Assembly (NCBI GenBank): GCA_963833585.1
Contig: CAWHYF010000003.1
Span: forward strand, 62,001-126,000
Reading direction: 5' to 3'
Source: Bog-756 sp963833585
GTDB taxonomy: Bacteria > Actinomycetota > Acidimicrobiia > Acidimicrobiales > RAAP-2
Length of the DNA: 64,000 nt
Made by a program: the position numbers and the translations under genes. Positions 17,706 through 26,548 of the stretch are shown here, in pieces (the first letter of the stretch is position 1; each line of letters begins with the position of its first letter). A model generated the notes under the pieces. It was not told the origin of the DNA. It ran no database searches and saw only the letters and a program-made list of their open reading frames with translations.

Positions 17706-18472
17706 TAGCACCTCCCCACCGGCCGGGCGCGGATACCCAAGGTCCGGAAGGGCCGTTCCTGGGTCGGGGGTCCGCCCCCCCGGACCTGGCGTCCCTGGCC
17801 CTGCTGGCCGAGCGGGCCCGACCCGTCTCGTCGAGCCGGGACCGCGTCCTCCCGGTGGCCCCACCCCTCGACGCCCTTCTCCCCGACGCCGGTCTGCGCC
17901 GGGGGACCACCATCGTGGTCAAGGGACCGGGCCGGGGCACCGACCCGCAGCGGAGGGCCGACGGCAGTACCAGTGTGGCGCTGGCACTCGTGGCGGCAGC
18001 ATCGGGGACGGGGTCGTGGTGCGCGCTGGTAGGGCTGGACGGCCTGGGGGCGGTCGCGGCACGCGAGCTCGGCATCGACCTGGCCCGACTGGCCGTGATC
18101 CCCCGTCCCGGGGCGGCCTGGGCCGAGGTCGCCGCGGCGGTGGTCGACGGGGTCGACCTGGTGGTGCTCTGCCCCCCGTTCCCCCCTCGTCCCGCCATGG
18201 CCCGCAGGCTGGTCGCCCGGGCCAGGGAACGCCGGGCCGTCCTGGTGGTGGTGCCGGACCGGGCCGGGTGGCCCGACCCACCCGACCTGTGCCTGAGCAT
18301 CGGGGAGACGCACTGGGACGGTGCCGGAACCGGGGAGGGCTTCCTGTCCCGTCGGCAGATGACGGTGACAGCCACCGGGCGCCGGTCGGCGGCTCGCCCC
18401 CGGCGCCGACGACTGTGGCTACCGTCCACCACGGGGGCGATGGCCGATGCCGGCTCCGGGGGCCCACCTTGA
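17699..18472 (+). CDS. ImuA'-like mutasome protein (RecA-like fold)
   Basis: 257 residues. Ser/Thr-free degenerate RecA-type core: VVKGPGRGTDPQ stands where Walker A would be, then the GSWCALVGLDGLGAVAARELGIDLARLAVIPRP segment and DLVVLCPPFP (Walker B position), the pattern of actinobacterial ImuA'. ATG 17699 is inside the LexA box; a leaderless start is the simplest reading, with no better in-frame start nearby. Coupled to imuB by a TTGA overlap. ImuA' with ImuB recruits DnaE2 for error-prone translesion synthesis after DNA damage. Confidence 0.78.
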   Translation: MFVAPPHRPGADTQGPEGPFLGRGSAPPDLASLALLAERARPVSSSRDRVLPVAPPLDALLPDAGLRRGTTIVVKGPGRGTDPQRRADGSTSVALALVAAASGTGSWCALVGLDGLGAVAARELGIDLARLAVIPRPGAAWAEVAAAVVDGVDLVVLCPPFPPRPAMARRLVARARERRAVLVVVPDRAGWPDPPDLCLSIGETHWDGAGTGEGFLSRRQMTVTATGRRSAARPRRRRLWLPSTTGAMADAGSGGPP

Positions 18473-19545
18473 ACCGTCTGGTGGTGGTGCGCTGCCCCGA
18501 CCTGCTGGACGAGGACGAGGGGGGAGATGTTCTCCGGTCGTTCGCCCGGGTGGTCGAGTCGGTGGAGACCTACTGCCCCTGGGTCACCACCGTGCGCCCC
18601 GGGATCTGCTCCCTCCCGGCCCGGGGGCCGGCCCGCTACTTCGGCGGGGAGGGGCGGTTGGTCCAGCTGGTCGCCGAAGCCGCCTCGGCGGTCACCGCCG
18701 TCGAGGTCGGTGTGGCTGACGGGCTGTTCGCCGCGGTGCTCGCCGCCCGGGACGGCACCATCGTCCCGGCCGGGGGGACCGCCGCCTTTCTGGCTCCCTT
18801 CCCGGTGAGCGTCCTCGGCCAGGCCGAGGTGGCCGAACTGCTGTACCGGTTGGGGGTCCGCACTCTCGGCGATTTCGCCGCCCTTCCCGAGGGCCATGTG
18901 CTGGGCCGGTTCGGGTCGGACGGGGCCGCCGGCCATCGCGTGGCACAGGGGCGGAGCGGGGAGCTCGGGGGTCTGGAGCCGCCGGCGGCCGATCGGCGGC
19001 CGGCCCCGGGACGGCCCGGGGCCGGCTCGACCGGTCAAGCCGGATTCTGGGGTGGCGTGAGCGACACCGACGCCCGGGCCGGCCGGGCCCTCGCCGCCGT
19101 GCAGGACCTGCTGGGCCCGGGCGGGGTGGTGACCGCCCATCTCCAGGGGGGGCGTGGGCCGGCCCAGCGGGCCCGCTTTGTGACCTGGAGCGGCCGGGAG
19201 GCCCACGCCGTCCCGTCGCCAGGCGGCCCGTGGCCGGGCCAGATCCCCCCGCCGGCACCGGCGATCGTGCACCCTGCCCCCCTCCCGGCCGAGCTGGTCG
19301 ATGCCGGTGGTGCGCCCGTTGCCGTGTCGGCCCGGGGGCTCCTCACCGGGGTCCCGTGCCGGCTGTCGGTGGAGGAGAGCCCCTTCTCGGCGGTGACCGC
19401 GTGGGCCGGCCCGTGGCCCTCGGACGAACGGTGGTGGTCGAGGTCCCGACGGAGGAGCGCCCGCCTGCAGGCCGTCGCCGGGCCGGCCGCCCACCTGCTG
19501 CTGGTCGAACGGGGGCGGTGGTGGGTCGAGGCCACCTACGGGTAG
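18469..19545 (+). CDS. imuB: ImuB-like Y-family polymerase homologue, short form
   Basis: 358 residues from TTG 18469 (overlaps imuA' stop). Palm/fingers part: RLVVVRCPDLL, ARVVESVETYCPWVTTVRPGICSLPARGPARYFGGE; thumb: LYRLGVRTLGDFAALPEGHVLGRFGSDG; C-terminal part: GFWGG..ARALAAVQDLLGPGGVVTAHLQGGRGPAQRARFVTW and the final GRWWVEATYG. As in all ImuB proteins the polymerase Asp/Glu residues are missing. Unusually, sequence jumps from the thumb (GGLEPPAADR) almost directly to GFWGG: roughly 130-170 residues of little-finger region present in typical ~500-residue ImuB are absent. Adapter between beta clamp, ImuA' and DnaE2. Confidence 0.82.
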   Translation: MNRLVVVRCPDLLDEDEGGDVLRSFARVVESVETYCPWVTTVRPGICSLPARGPARYFGGEGRLVQLVAEAASAVTAVEVGVADGLFAAVLAARDGTIVPAGGTAAFLAPFPVSVLGQAEVAELLYRLGVRTLGDFAALPEGHVLGRFGSDGAAGHRVAQGRSGELGGLEPPAADRRPAPGRPGAGSTGQAGFWGGVSDTDARAGRALAAVQDLLGPGGVVTAHLQGGRGPAQRARFVTWSGREAHAVPSPGGPWPGQIPPPAPAIVHPAPLPAELVDAGGAPVAVSARGLLTGVPCRLSVEESPFSAVTAWAGPWPSDERWWSRSRRRSARLQAVAGPAAHLLLVERGRWWVEATYG

Positions 19546-19564
19546 TCCGAGCCGCCCGATCGAC

Positions 19565-22500
19565 ATGACCTACGCCGAGCTACACGCCCATTCCAATTTC
19601 TCCTTCCTCGACGGTGCCAGCCACCCCGAGGAGTTGGCCGCCGAGGCGGTCCGCCTGGGCCTGTCCGGACTGGCGCTGACCGACCACAACGGCCTCTACG
19701 GCGTGGTCCGCTTCGCCGAGGCGGCCCGGGCCTTCGGGCTCCCCACGGTCTTCGGGGCCGAGCTCACCATCACCGGCCGCGGCCCGGCCCGGGCCCGCAC
19801 CGGGGTCGCCGACCCGGACGGCGCCCACCTGGTCGTGCTGGCCCGGGACCCCGAGGGGTACGCCTCGCTCAGCCGGGTGCTGGCCGAGGGCCACCTGGCC
19901 GGCGGCGAGAAGGGCAAGCCCGTCATCACCCTCGACGCGCTGTCCGACCGGCACGCGGGGCATTGGCAGATACTCACCGGGTGTCGCAAGGGCGCACTGG
20001 CCACCGCACTGACCGCGGAGGGGCCGGCCGCCGCGGCCCACGTCCTCGATCATCTGGTCGACCGGTTCGGCCGCGACCACCTGGCCGTCGAGCTCTGGGA
20101 TCACGGCAACCCGATCGACGCCACTCGCAACGACGCTCTGGCCCTGTTGGCCGTCGAACGGGGCGTGACCCCGGTGGCCACCAACAACGTGCACTACGCC
20201 ACCCCGTCGCGGTTCCCTCTGAGCACGGCTCTGGCCGCGGTACGGGCCCGGCGTACCCTGGCCGATCTCGAGGGGTGGCTGCCCTCCTCGGCCACCGCCT
20301 GCCTGCGGGGGGAGGCCGAGCAACGCCGGAGGTTCGCCCGGTGGCCCGGGGTGGTGGACCAGGCCGGCGAGCTGGCGGCGGCCTGCTCGTTCGACCTGCG
20401 CCTGGTGGCCCCCCGGCTCCCCGACTTTCCGGTCCCGGGCGGGCACACCGAACAGACCTGGCTGGTCGAGCTGGTCCGCCGCGGGGCCATCGACCGCTAC
20501 GGGCTGCGGGATGACGAGCGGGTGCCGGGGGCCTGGGCTCAGCTCGACCGGGAACTGGCCGTCATCGGGGAGCTCGGGTTCCCCGGCTATTTCCTCACCG
20601 TGTGGGACATCGTGGCGTTCTGCCACCGGGAGGACATCTTCTGCCAGGGCCGGGGGTCGGCGGCCACCTCGGCGGTCTGTTACGCCCTCGGCATCACCAA
20701 TGTCGACGCGGTCTCCCTCGGCCTGCTGTTCGAGCGGTTCCTCTCCCCGGCCCGCGACGGACCGCCGGACATCGACGTGGACATCGAGTCCGGCCGGCGC
20801 GAAGAGGTCATCCAGTACGTCTACCGAAGGTACGGGCGTCTCCACGCCGCCCAGGTGGCCAACGTCATCACCTACCGTTCCCGTTCGGCCCTCCGCGACG
20901 TGGGCAAGGCCCTCGGGCACGGGGGCGAGGAGGTGGACACCTGGTCGAAGTCGGTCGACCGGGGCGAGCCCTTCGCCGGCCGGGACGACCTCCCTCCCCT
21001 GGTGAAGGGTCTGGCCACCGAGCTGCTCGACTTCCCCCGTCACCTCGGCATCCACTCCGGCGGCATGGTCATCTGCGACCGGCCGGTGGTCGAGGTCTGC
21101 CCGGTCGAGTGGGGCCGGATGCCCGGCCGGAGCGTTCTGCAGTGGGACAAGGACGACTGTGCCGCGGCCGGCCTGGTCAAGTTCGACCTGCTTGGTCTGG
21201 GCATGTTGACGGCCCTCCACCACATGGTGGACCTGGTTCGGGAGTTCCACCACGTGGAGATCGACCTGGCCCGTCTCGAACAGGACCCGGCGGTCTACGA
21301 CCTGTTGTGCCGGGCCGACACCGTCGGAGTGTTCCAGGTGGAGTCGCGGGCCCAGATGAACACCCTGCCCCGTGTCCAGCCGCGGTGCTTCTACGACCTG
21401 GCCATCGAGGTGGCCCTGATCCGCCCGGGGCCGATCCAGGGGAACGCCGTCCACCCCTACATCCGGCGGCGGAACGGGAGCGAGCCCATCAGCTACCTCC
21501 ACCCCCTGCTGCAGCCGGCCCTCGAACGCACGCTCGGGGTGCCCTTGTTCCAGGAGCAGCTGATGCAGATCGCCATCGACGTGGCCGGCTTCACCCCCAC
21601 CGAGGCGGACGAGCTGCGCCAGGCCATGAGCGCCAAGCGGTCCGGCGAGCGGATGGCCCGCCTGCGCGACCGGTTGTTCGCCGGTATGGCTGCCCGACAG
21701 GTCTGCACCGAGGTGGCCGAGCAGGTGTACACGGCGCTGGCCGCCTTCGCCAACTTCGGGTTCCCCGAGAGCCACTCGGTGGCCTTCGCCCATCTGGTGT
21801 ACTCCACCGCCTGGTGCAAGGTGCACTACCCCGCGGCGTTCACCGCCGGCCTCCTCAACGCCCAGCCCATGGGGTTCTGGTCCCCCCAGAGCCTGGTGGC
21901 TGACGCCAAGCGCCACGGGGTGACGGTCCGCCGGCCCGATGTGAACGCCGGACGGGCCGACGCCGGTCTCGAGGAGGTCGGGGCAGAACCCGGGAGCAGG
22001 AGCGACGGAAGCCGGGACCCGGCCGGGCCGGCGATCCGGCTGGGGCTGTCGTCGGTGCGCGGCATCGGGACCGAGACGGCGACGCGGATCGCCGAGGGGC
22101 GACCTTGGTCGAACATGGAGGACCTGGTGCGCCGGGCCGGTGTCACCCGGGCCCAACTGGAGGCCCTGGCCACCGCCGGCGCCCTCGACGGCATGGGGAG
22201 GTCGGCCGGCGCCCTCGACGGCATGGGGAGGTCGGCCGGCGCCCTCGACGGCATGGGGAGGTCGGCCGGCGCCGATCGGCGGTCCCTGGTGTGGAGCGCA
22301 GGGGCGGCCTCTCAGGCCACCGCGGACCGGCTCCCCGGGGTGGTCACCGGCTCGGATCCCCCACCCCTCCCCCACCCCAGCTCGTGGGAGGGCGTGGCCG
22401 ACGATCTGTGGTCGCTCGGGATGGCGCCCGACACCACGGCCATGGAGCTGGCCCGCGAGGGGCTGGATCGGCGGGGTGTGCTGACCGCGGCGGCGCTCTC

Positions 22501-22789
22501 CTCGAAGCCCGCCGGTGACCGGATCACCGTCGGGGGCGTGGTGACCCACCGCCAACAGCCGGAGAGCGCGCACGGTGCCGTCTTCTTGAACCTCGAGGAC
22601 GAGACCGGGATGGTCAACATCGTCTGCTCCCGTGGGGCCTGGGTCCGGTGGAAGCCGGTGGCTCGGTCGTGCCCGGCCCTGCTGGTGCGCGGCCGGGTCG
22701 AGCGTTCAGAGGGGTCGATGACCTTGGTGGCCGAGCGGTTCGACCCGCTCGAACTGGGCCCGGTTCCCTCCTCGAGAGATTTCCGGTGA
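19565..22789 (+). CDS. dnaE2: error-prone DNA polymerase DnaE2 (ImuC)
   Basis: 1074 residues, normal for DnaE2. N-terminal PHP domain ELHAHSNFSFLDGASHPEEL; polymerase core FCQGRGSAATSAVCYALGIT and PPDIDVDIESGRREEVIQ with the catalytic aspartates; HLGIHSGGMV; LIRPGPIQG; fingers TPTEADELRQAMSAKRS; YSTAWCKVHYPAAF; C-terminal HhH and OB domain (ITVGGVVTHRQQPESA, FLNLEDETGMVNIV). A 30-bp unit repeated three times inserts extra A-G-A-L-D-G-M-G-R-S copies at the HhH motif. Follows imuB after 19 bp in the LexA-controlled operon; performs mutagenic lesion bypass. Confidence 0.95.
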   Translation: MTYAELHAHSNFSFLDGASHPEELAAEAVRLGLSGLALTDHNGLYGVVRFAEAARAFGLPTVFGAELTITGRGPARARTGVADPDGAHLVVLARDPEGYASLSRVLAEGHLAGGEKGKPVITLDALSDRHAGHWQILTGCRKGALATALTAEGPAAAAHVLDHLVDRFGRDHLAVELWDHGNPIDATRNDALALLAVERGVTPVATNNVHYATPSRFPLSTALAAVRARRTLADLEGWLPSSATACLRGEAEQRRRFARWPGVVDQAGELAAACSFDLRLVAPRLPDFPVPGGHTEQTWLVELVRRGAIDRYGLRDDERVPGAWAQLDRELAVIGELGFPGYFLTVWDIVAFCHREDIFCQGRGSAATSAVCYALGITNVDAVSLGLLFERFLSPARDGPPDIDVDIESGRREEVIQYVYRRYGRLHAAQVANVITYRSRSALRDVGKALGHGGEEVDTWSKSVDRGEPFAGRDDLPPLVKGLATELLDFPRHLGIHSGGMVICDRPVVEVCPVEWGRMPGRSVLQWDKDDCAAAGLVKFDLLGLGMLTALHHMVDLVREFHHVEIDLARLEQDPAVYDLLCRADTVGVFQVESRAQMNTLPRVQPRCFYDLAIEVALIRPGPIQGNAVHPYIRRRNGSEPISYLHPLLQPALERTLGVPLFQEQLMQIAIDVAGFTPTEADELRQAMSAKRSGERMARLRDRLFAGMAARQVCTEVAEQVYTALAAFANFGFPESHSVAFAHLVYSTAWCKVHYPAAFTAGLLNAQPMGFWSPQSLVADAKRHGVTVRRPDVNAGRADAGLEEVGAEPGSRSDGSRDPAGPAIRLGLSSVRGIGTETATRIAEGRPWSNMEDLVRRAGVTRAQLEALATAGALDGMGRSAGALDGMGRSAGALDGMGRSAGADRRSLVWSAGAASQATADRLPGVVTGSDPPPLPHPSSWEGVADDLWSLGMAPDTTAMELAREGLDRRGVLTAAALSSKPAGDRITVGGVVTHRQQPESAHGAVFLNLEDETGMVNIVCSRGAWVRWKPVARSCPALLVRGRVERSEGSMTLVAERFDPLELGPVPSSRDFR
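22175..22273 (+). repeat. 30-bp tandem repeat, three copies, inside dnaE2
   Basis: Three identical in-frame units at 22175-22204, 22205-22234 and 22235-22264 plus a 9-bp partial copy (to 22273). Each encodes AGALDGMGRS. One copy would match the usual LATAGA(F/L)DGxGRxRR of DnaE2, so two units look like an expansion. Perfect identity suggests recent slippage or an assembly duplication. Confidence 0.95.
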
Positions 22790-23041
22790 GGCCGTCGCGG
22801 AAATCCCCCTGGAAATTCCGCTTGACTACTCTTTGCGTTGTGGTGAACACTAAGAGTGATGCTTTACGAGTGCCACAGCTACGCCGATTATTTCGATACC
22901 GCACTCGCCCATTGACCGTCAGCGCCTCGAGCGCCCGACCAGACAGATCAACCAGCACCACTCCGGAGACCGCCCAGCGGAACGACGCCCCGGTGCTGAA
23001 CGCGATGTAGGTGAAATCGGCACAACAGGAGGCTGTGGCCC

Positions 23042-23698
23042 ATGAATGGACAAATCGCAGGACCGAGCATGTTCTCGCTCGAACTGGTGGCCCTGATCGT
23101 TGGGGTCGCCACCATCGCCGGGGTGGTGGATCTGGTACGCCAACCCGGATGGGCATGGAAGCGAGCCGAGGAGAGCAAGATCGCCTACCTCGTCTTGGTG
23201 GTGCTGGTTCCCATCGTGGGTCTGTCCCTCTATGTGTTCAAGGGACGCCCCAAGGTCTCCACCATCGCCGCCGCCGGCAAGGCCGCCAGCCTCCCCTTCG
23301 AGCGCTTCGGCGAACAGGCCGATCCAGCCCACCGCGATGAGCACTGGCCCATCGGAGCCGTCGGCGGGGTGGCCCCGCCGATGGGGTTCGACCGATTCAA
23401 CGAGGCCAACGACCACGGGCTCGAGGCGGTCGAGGAAGCACCCCTGGAGGTGTCCGGCACCTTCTTCAGCAGCGGCGGGACGGCCACCAAGACCCGTCCG
23501 TCAGTCGGCCTGGCCCGGGCCTACCGACCAAAGCAGCGGACCAGCCTTCCCTCAGCCGAGGGCGCCACGCCCACCGTCCCCGCCGGATGGAAGGCCGATC
23601 CCACCGGGCGCCACCAGTTCCGCTACTGGGACGGCTTCCACTGGACCGAGAACGTAGCCGACGCCGGCGAGCAGTCCCGGGACGCGGTCGCCTCCTGA
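23042..23698 (+). CDS. PLDc_N-like two-TM protein with C-terminal DUF2510 domain
   Basis: 218 residues with AGGAGG 10 nt upstream of ATG 23042. Two N-terminal membrane segments (ELVALIVGVATIAGVVDLV and IAYLVLVVLVPIVGLSLYVF) separated by a short charged loop resemble the phospholipase-D N-terminal membrane module. After a ~100-residue low-complexity linker comes VPAGWKADPTGRHQFRYWDG and FHWTENVAD, the DUF2510 motif (W-x-D-P-x-G...RYWDG). Membrane-anchored with a cytosolic or exposed DUF2510; role unknown. Confidence 0.82.
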   Translation: MNGQIAGPSMFSLELVALIVGVATIAGVVDLVRQPGWAWKRAEESKIAYLVLVVLVPIVGLSLYVFKGRPKVSTIAAAGKAASLPFERFGEQADPAHRDEHWPIGAVGGVAPPMGFDRFNEANDHGLEAVEEAPLEVSGTFFSSGGTATKTRPSVGLARAYRPKQRTSLPSAEGATPTVPAGWKADPTGRHQFRYWDGFHWTENVADAGEQSRDAVAS

Positions 23699-23714
23699 GC
23701 CCGGGGCTGCTCGC

Positions 23715-24746
23715 CTAACGGCCGGGACCGGACAGGCGGCTGAGCCGGGCCACCAGCACCTCGAGCACGGTCTCCCCCGACAGCCCGGTCACCCCCCGGA
23801 TGTCCAGGTCGGCCTGGGCCAGCAGCTGTAGGGCCCGCCCGATCCGTTCGATACCCAAACGACGGGACTCGGCCAGGGCCTTCTTGGCCGGGAAGGCGCT
23901 CCGCAGTTCGAGCACCCGGGCGGCCTCCTCCGGGGAGGTGACGCCCGACCCGTCCAACTGGAGCATCTTGCGATAGTGCCCGTAGAGCACCGCCATCACC
24001 CGCAAAGGATGGGCGTCGGGTGCGTCGAGCATCCGGCGCAGCACGCTCAGGGCCTGGGCCGGCCTTCCGGCGTCGACGGCGTCGGTGAGATCCCAGGGGG
24101 CCAGGGCTCCGGCGGCGCCCAGGAACGGCTCGAGGTCGGCCGCCGACACGGTGGTCCCCGGACCGTACGCCGAAGCCAGGGTGTCGAGCAGGCCCTCGAG
24201 CCGCCCCATGTCCTCACCCAGGTGGTCGGAGAGCAGCGCGGTGGCGGGGCCGTCCAGACGCACCGGTCCGCGCTTCAGGTGATCGGCCAGCCACTGTGTC
24301 CGCGCCCGGCCGGTGCCCACCGATGTGTCCACCACCTGCCCGGAGGCCCCCACGGCCTTCGACAGCGACTGGGGCAGGGTGCCCCCGCCGGCCACCAGCA
24401 CCAGCGCCGTGGTGGGAAGGGGGTTCTTCAGGTACTCCACCAGGCGCTTGGCATCCCCGGGCGACAGCTGTCCCACATCGCGTACCACCACGACCCGTCG
24501 CTCCACCAGGAACGGCGGTGTGGTGCAGGCGTCGATCACCGCGCCCACGTCGAACGGCTCGATGCCCGGTCCGCCGAATTCCTCCACCATGAGGGAGGGG
24601 TCACCGCCGGCCACCAGCTGCTCGGTGAGGGCGTGGGCAGCTTGGCCGACCAGGGAGGCGTCGGTGCCCCGGACCAGATAGGCCGTGGCCGTCGCCGAGT
24701 GCTCGCGGTCCAGGTCGGGACCGGCGGCGGAACCGACCGCACTCAC
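23715..24746 (-). CDS. holA: DNA polymerase III subunit delta
   Basis: 343 residues from GTG 24746, which overlaps the upstream folP-like stop by 4 bp. AYLVRGTDASLVGQAA at the N-terminus, FLVERRVVVVRDVGQLSPGD, LVLVAGGGTLPQSL, and domain III with FPAKKALAESRRLGIERIGRALQLLAQADLDIRG identify the clamp-loader delta subunit. It opens the beta sliding clamp within the DnaX complex. Convergent with the DUF2510 gene, 16 bp between stops. Confidence 0.9.
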   Translation of the reverse strand: MSAVGSAAGPDLDREHSATATAYLVRGTDASLVGQAAHALTEQLVAGGDPSLMVEEFGGPGIEPFDVGAVIDACTTPPFLVERRVVVVRDVGQLSPGDAKRLVEYLKNPLPTTALVLVAGGGTLPQSLSKAVGASGQVVDTSVGTGRARTQWLADHLKRGPVRLDGPATALLSDHLGEDMGRLEGLLDTLASAYGPGTTVSAADLEPFLGAAGALAPWDLTDAVDAGRPAQALSVLRRMLDAPDAHPLRVMAVLYGHYRKMLQLDGSGVTSPEEAARVLELRSAFPAKKALAESRRLGIERIGRALQLLAQADLDIRGVTGLSGETVLEVLVARLSRLSGPGR

Positions 24747-25627
24747 CGCGAACCCCGCACCACCGACCGAATCCGGGCGGGCTCCATCCGTCCGGCGGCC
24801 TCGACGGCGGCGAGCACCGTGCACACCTCGCGGTGGGCGGCGACGTCGTGGACCCGCACGATGCGGCACCCGAGCGACACGCCGAGGGCGGCGGCGGCGA
24901 GCGACGCCTCCCGCCGCTCGCCGATCTCCAGACCGAGGACCGCGCCAAGGAACGTCTTGTTGGACGCCGAAAGGAGGAGCGGGTACCCGAGGTCGGCCAA
25001 CTGGTCGGATGTGCGGAGCAGGGTCAGGGACTGCGCGGCCGTCTTGCCCAGATCGAGCCCGGCATCGAGCACGATCCGGTCGGGGGGCAGGCCGGCCGTG
25101 GTGGCCCAGCCCGCCCGCTCCACCAGATAGACCCGGACCGCTTCCGCCACGTCGTCGTAGACAGGTTCGGGGTCGGGAACCCGGGGCTCGAGCCGGATGT
25201 GAGTGGCCACCACCGTGGCCCCGGCGGCCGCGGCCACCGTCAGGTACTGGGGGTCGGCGAAACCGCTGATGTCGTTGCCCATCACCGCCCCCACCGCGTA
25301 GGCCTCCTTGGCCACCGACGCCCGCCAGGTGTCCACCGAGAGGGCGACATCGAACCGGGCTCGCAGGGCTTCGAGGGCCGGGATCACCCGGTCCAGCTCC
25401 TCTGGCTCGTCCACCGCGGGGCCCGGTCCGGCCTTGACCCCGCCCACGTCGAGCAGGTCGGCACCGGCGTCCACCAGGCCCTCAGCGCGGCGGAGCAGGT
25501 CGTCGAGCGCATAGGTGGCGCCCTTGTCGTAGAACGAGTCCGGCGTCCGGTTGAGGATTCCCATCACCAGCGCCCGGTCCGTGATGTCGAAGGACCGCTC
25601 GCCGAGGGTCAGGCGGGTTGCTCGCAC
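24743..25627 (-). CDS. FolP2-type dihydropteroate synthase homologue
   Basis: 294 residues from GTG 25627. The pterin-binding TIM barrel is clear (VMGILNRTPDSFYDKG, ADLLDVGGVKAGPGP, LSVDTWRASVAKEA, GNDISGF, LSASNKTFLG, CRIVRVHDVAAHREV). The loop that in true dihydropteroate synthase reads G-E-S-T-R-P-G is V-K-A-G-P-G, exactly as in mycobacterial FolP2 (Rv1207), a paralogue reported to lack synthase activity. So a folate step should not be assumed. Overlaps holA by 4 bp downstream. Confidence 0.85.
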   Translation of the reverse strand: MRATRLTLGERSFDITDRALVMGILNRTPDSFYDKGATYALDDLLRRAEGLVDAGADLLDVGGVKAGPGPAVDEPEELDRVIPALEALRARFDVALSVDTWRASVAKEAYAVGAVMGNDISGFADPQYLTVAAAAGATVVATHIRLEPRVPDPEPVYDDVAEAVRVYLVERAGWATTAGLPPDRIVLDAGLDLGKTAAQSLTLLRTSDQLADLGYPLLLSASNKTFLGAVLGLEIGERREASLAAAALGVSLGCRIVRVHDVAAHREVCTVLAAVEAAGRMEPARIRSVVRGSR

Positions 25628-25704
25628 CGCCGTGACGCTATCCCCCGGCCGGGGCGTTCGACACGTGGCGGGCCGGGTGGGCCCGGGACGGGCGGGCCGC
25701 CGGG

Positions 25705-26424
25705 TCAGAACAGGCGGGAGGCCAGGGCCTTCCGGTAATCCGCGGTCCGGGAATCGTCGGGTCCCAGGGTCTCCAGGAGGTCCAGGAACTCCTGACGGGC
25801 CGAAGGATCCTCCGCGACCCGCTCGAGGAGCCCGTCCAGGAGGCCGTCCACGCCATCGGCGGCCACGTCCACCTGCTGTGACGCCAGGCGGGCCTCGGCC
25901 AGCAGGTGTCGGGTCTCGGGGGTCTCGGGGATCCGCCCGAGCAGGGCGATTGCCTCCTCGGGCTCGCCGCGGCCCACCAGCATCCGGGCCAGGGTCAGGA
26001 TGGCGCCCTGATGGTCGGGCTGGAGTTCCAGGGCGCGGCGGAGCGGCTCCTCGGTCCCCTCGCGTTCGGCCTCCTCCACCAGCAGATCGGCCTCGGTGGG
26101 GGTCGGTACGAGCTTGGCCACGAACTCCGCCACCGCCTGCTCGGGCAGCGCACCGATGAAGCCGTCGACCACCTTCCCGTCCTTCAGGGCGAAGACAGCC
26201 GGGATCGACTGGACCTGGAAGCTGCCCGAGATGGCCGGGTTCTCGTCCACGTTGACCTTGGCCAGGGCCACGGCCCCCTCGGTGGCGTCGACCACCTTCT
26301 CGATGATCGGCCCCAGGGTCCGGCACGGCCCGCACCAGGGAGCCCACAGGTCCACCACAACGGGGACCTCGGAGGACCGCTTGAGGACCTCCTCCTCGAA
26401 CGTGGCATCGGTGACGTCAACCAT
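25705..26424 (-). CDS. thioredoxin-domain protein with TPR-like tail (YbbN/CnoX type)
   Basis: 239 residues from ATG 26424. N-terminal thioredoxin domain with LWAPWCGPCRTLGPIIE (active-site WCGPC, ~residues 28-32) and the cis-Pro in SIPAVFALKDGKVVDGFIG. From ~115 on, EADLLVEEAEREGTEEPLRRALELQPDHQGAILTLARMLV and following helices match the tetratricopeptide tail of YbbN/CnoX-type thioredoxins, which act as redox-responsive co-chaperones. C-terminus LETLGPDDSRTADYRKALASRLF is typical. Cytosolic. Confidence 0.9.
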   Translation of the reverse strand: MVDVTDATFEEEVLKRSSEVPVVVDLWAPWCGPCRTLGPIIEKVVDATEGAVALAKVNVDENPAISGSFQVQSIPAVFALKDGKVVDGFIGALPEQAVAEFVAKLVPTPTEADLLVEEAEREGTEEPLRRALELQPDHQGAILTLARMLVGRGEPEEAIALLGRIPETPETRHLLAEARLASQQVDVAADGVDGLLDGLLERVAEDPSARQEFLDLLETLGPDDSRTADYRKALASRLF

Positions 26425-26534
26425 GGCCGACACGATACCGGGACCGCTCCGAGGATCCGATCGCCCCCCCGACGTCCCGGGCCTCCGAGCTGGGCGCGGC
26501 CGGACCCCGGCCCGGGGTCCGAAGCGAGCGCGGG

Positions 26535-26540
26535 TAGCGT
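26535..26540 (+). promoter_or_regulatory. -10 box (TAGCGT) for leaderless phosphotransferase gene
   Basis: TAGCGT lies 8 nt before ATG 26549. The same TAGCGT word precedes ATG 29362. Fits a leaderless promoter. Confidence 0.5.
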
Positions 26541-26548
26541 CAGGGGTC

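Noticed and set aside
19580..22573. A ~1000-codon open frame antisense to dnaE2
   Set aside because: GC-rich codon bias keeps the opposite strand open; composition is Gly/Val/His-rich with no domain, while the plus strand is an unmistakable DnaE2.
22822..22857. TTGACT and an ACTCTT/AAGAGT inverted repeat upstream of the DUF2510 gene
   Set aside because: No -10 at suitable spacing and the inverted repeat is only 6 bp; not strong enough to call.
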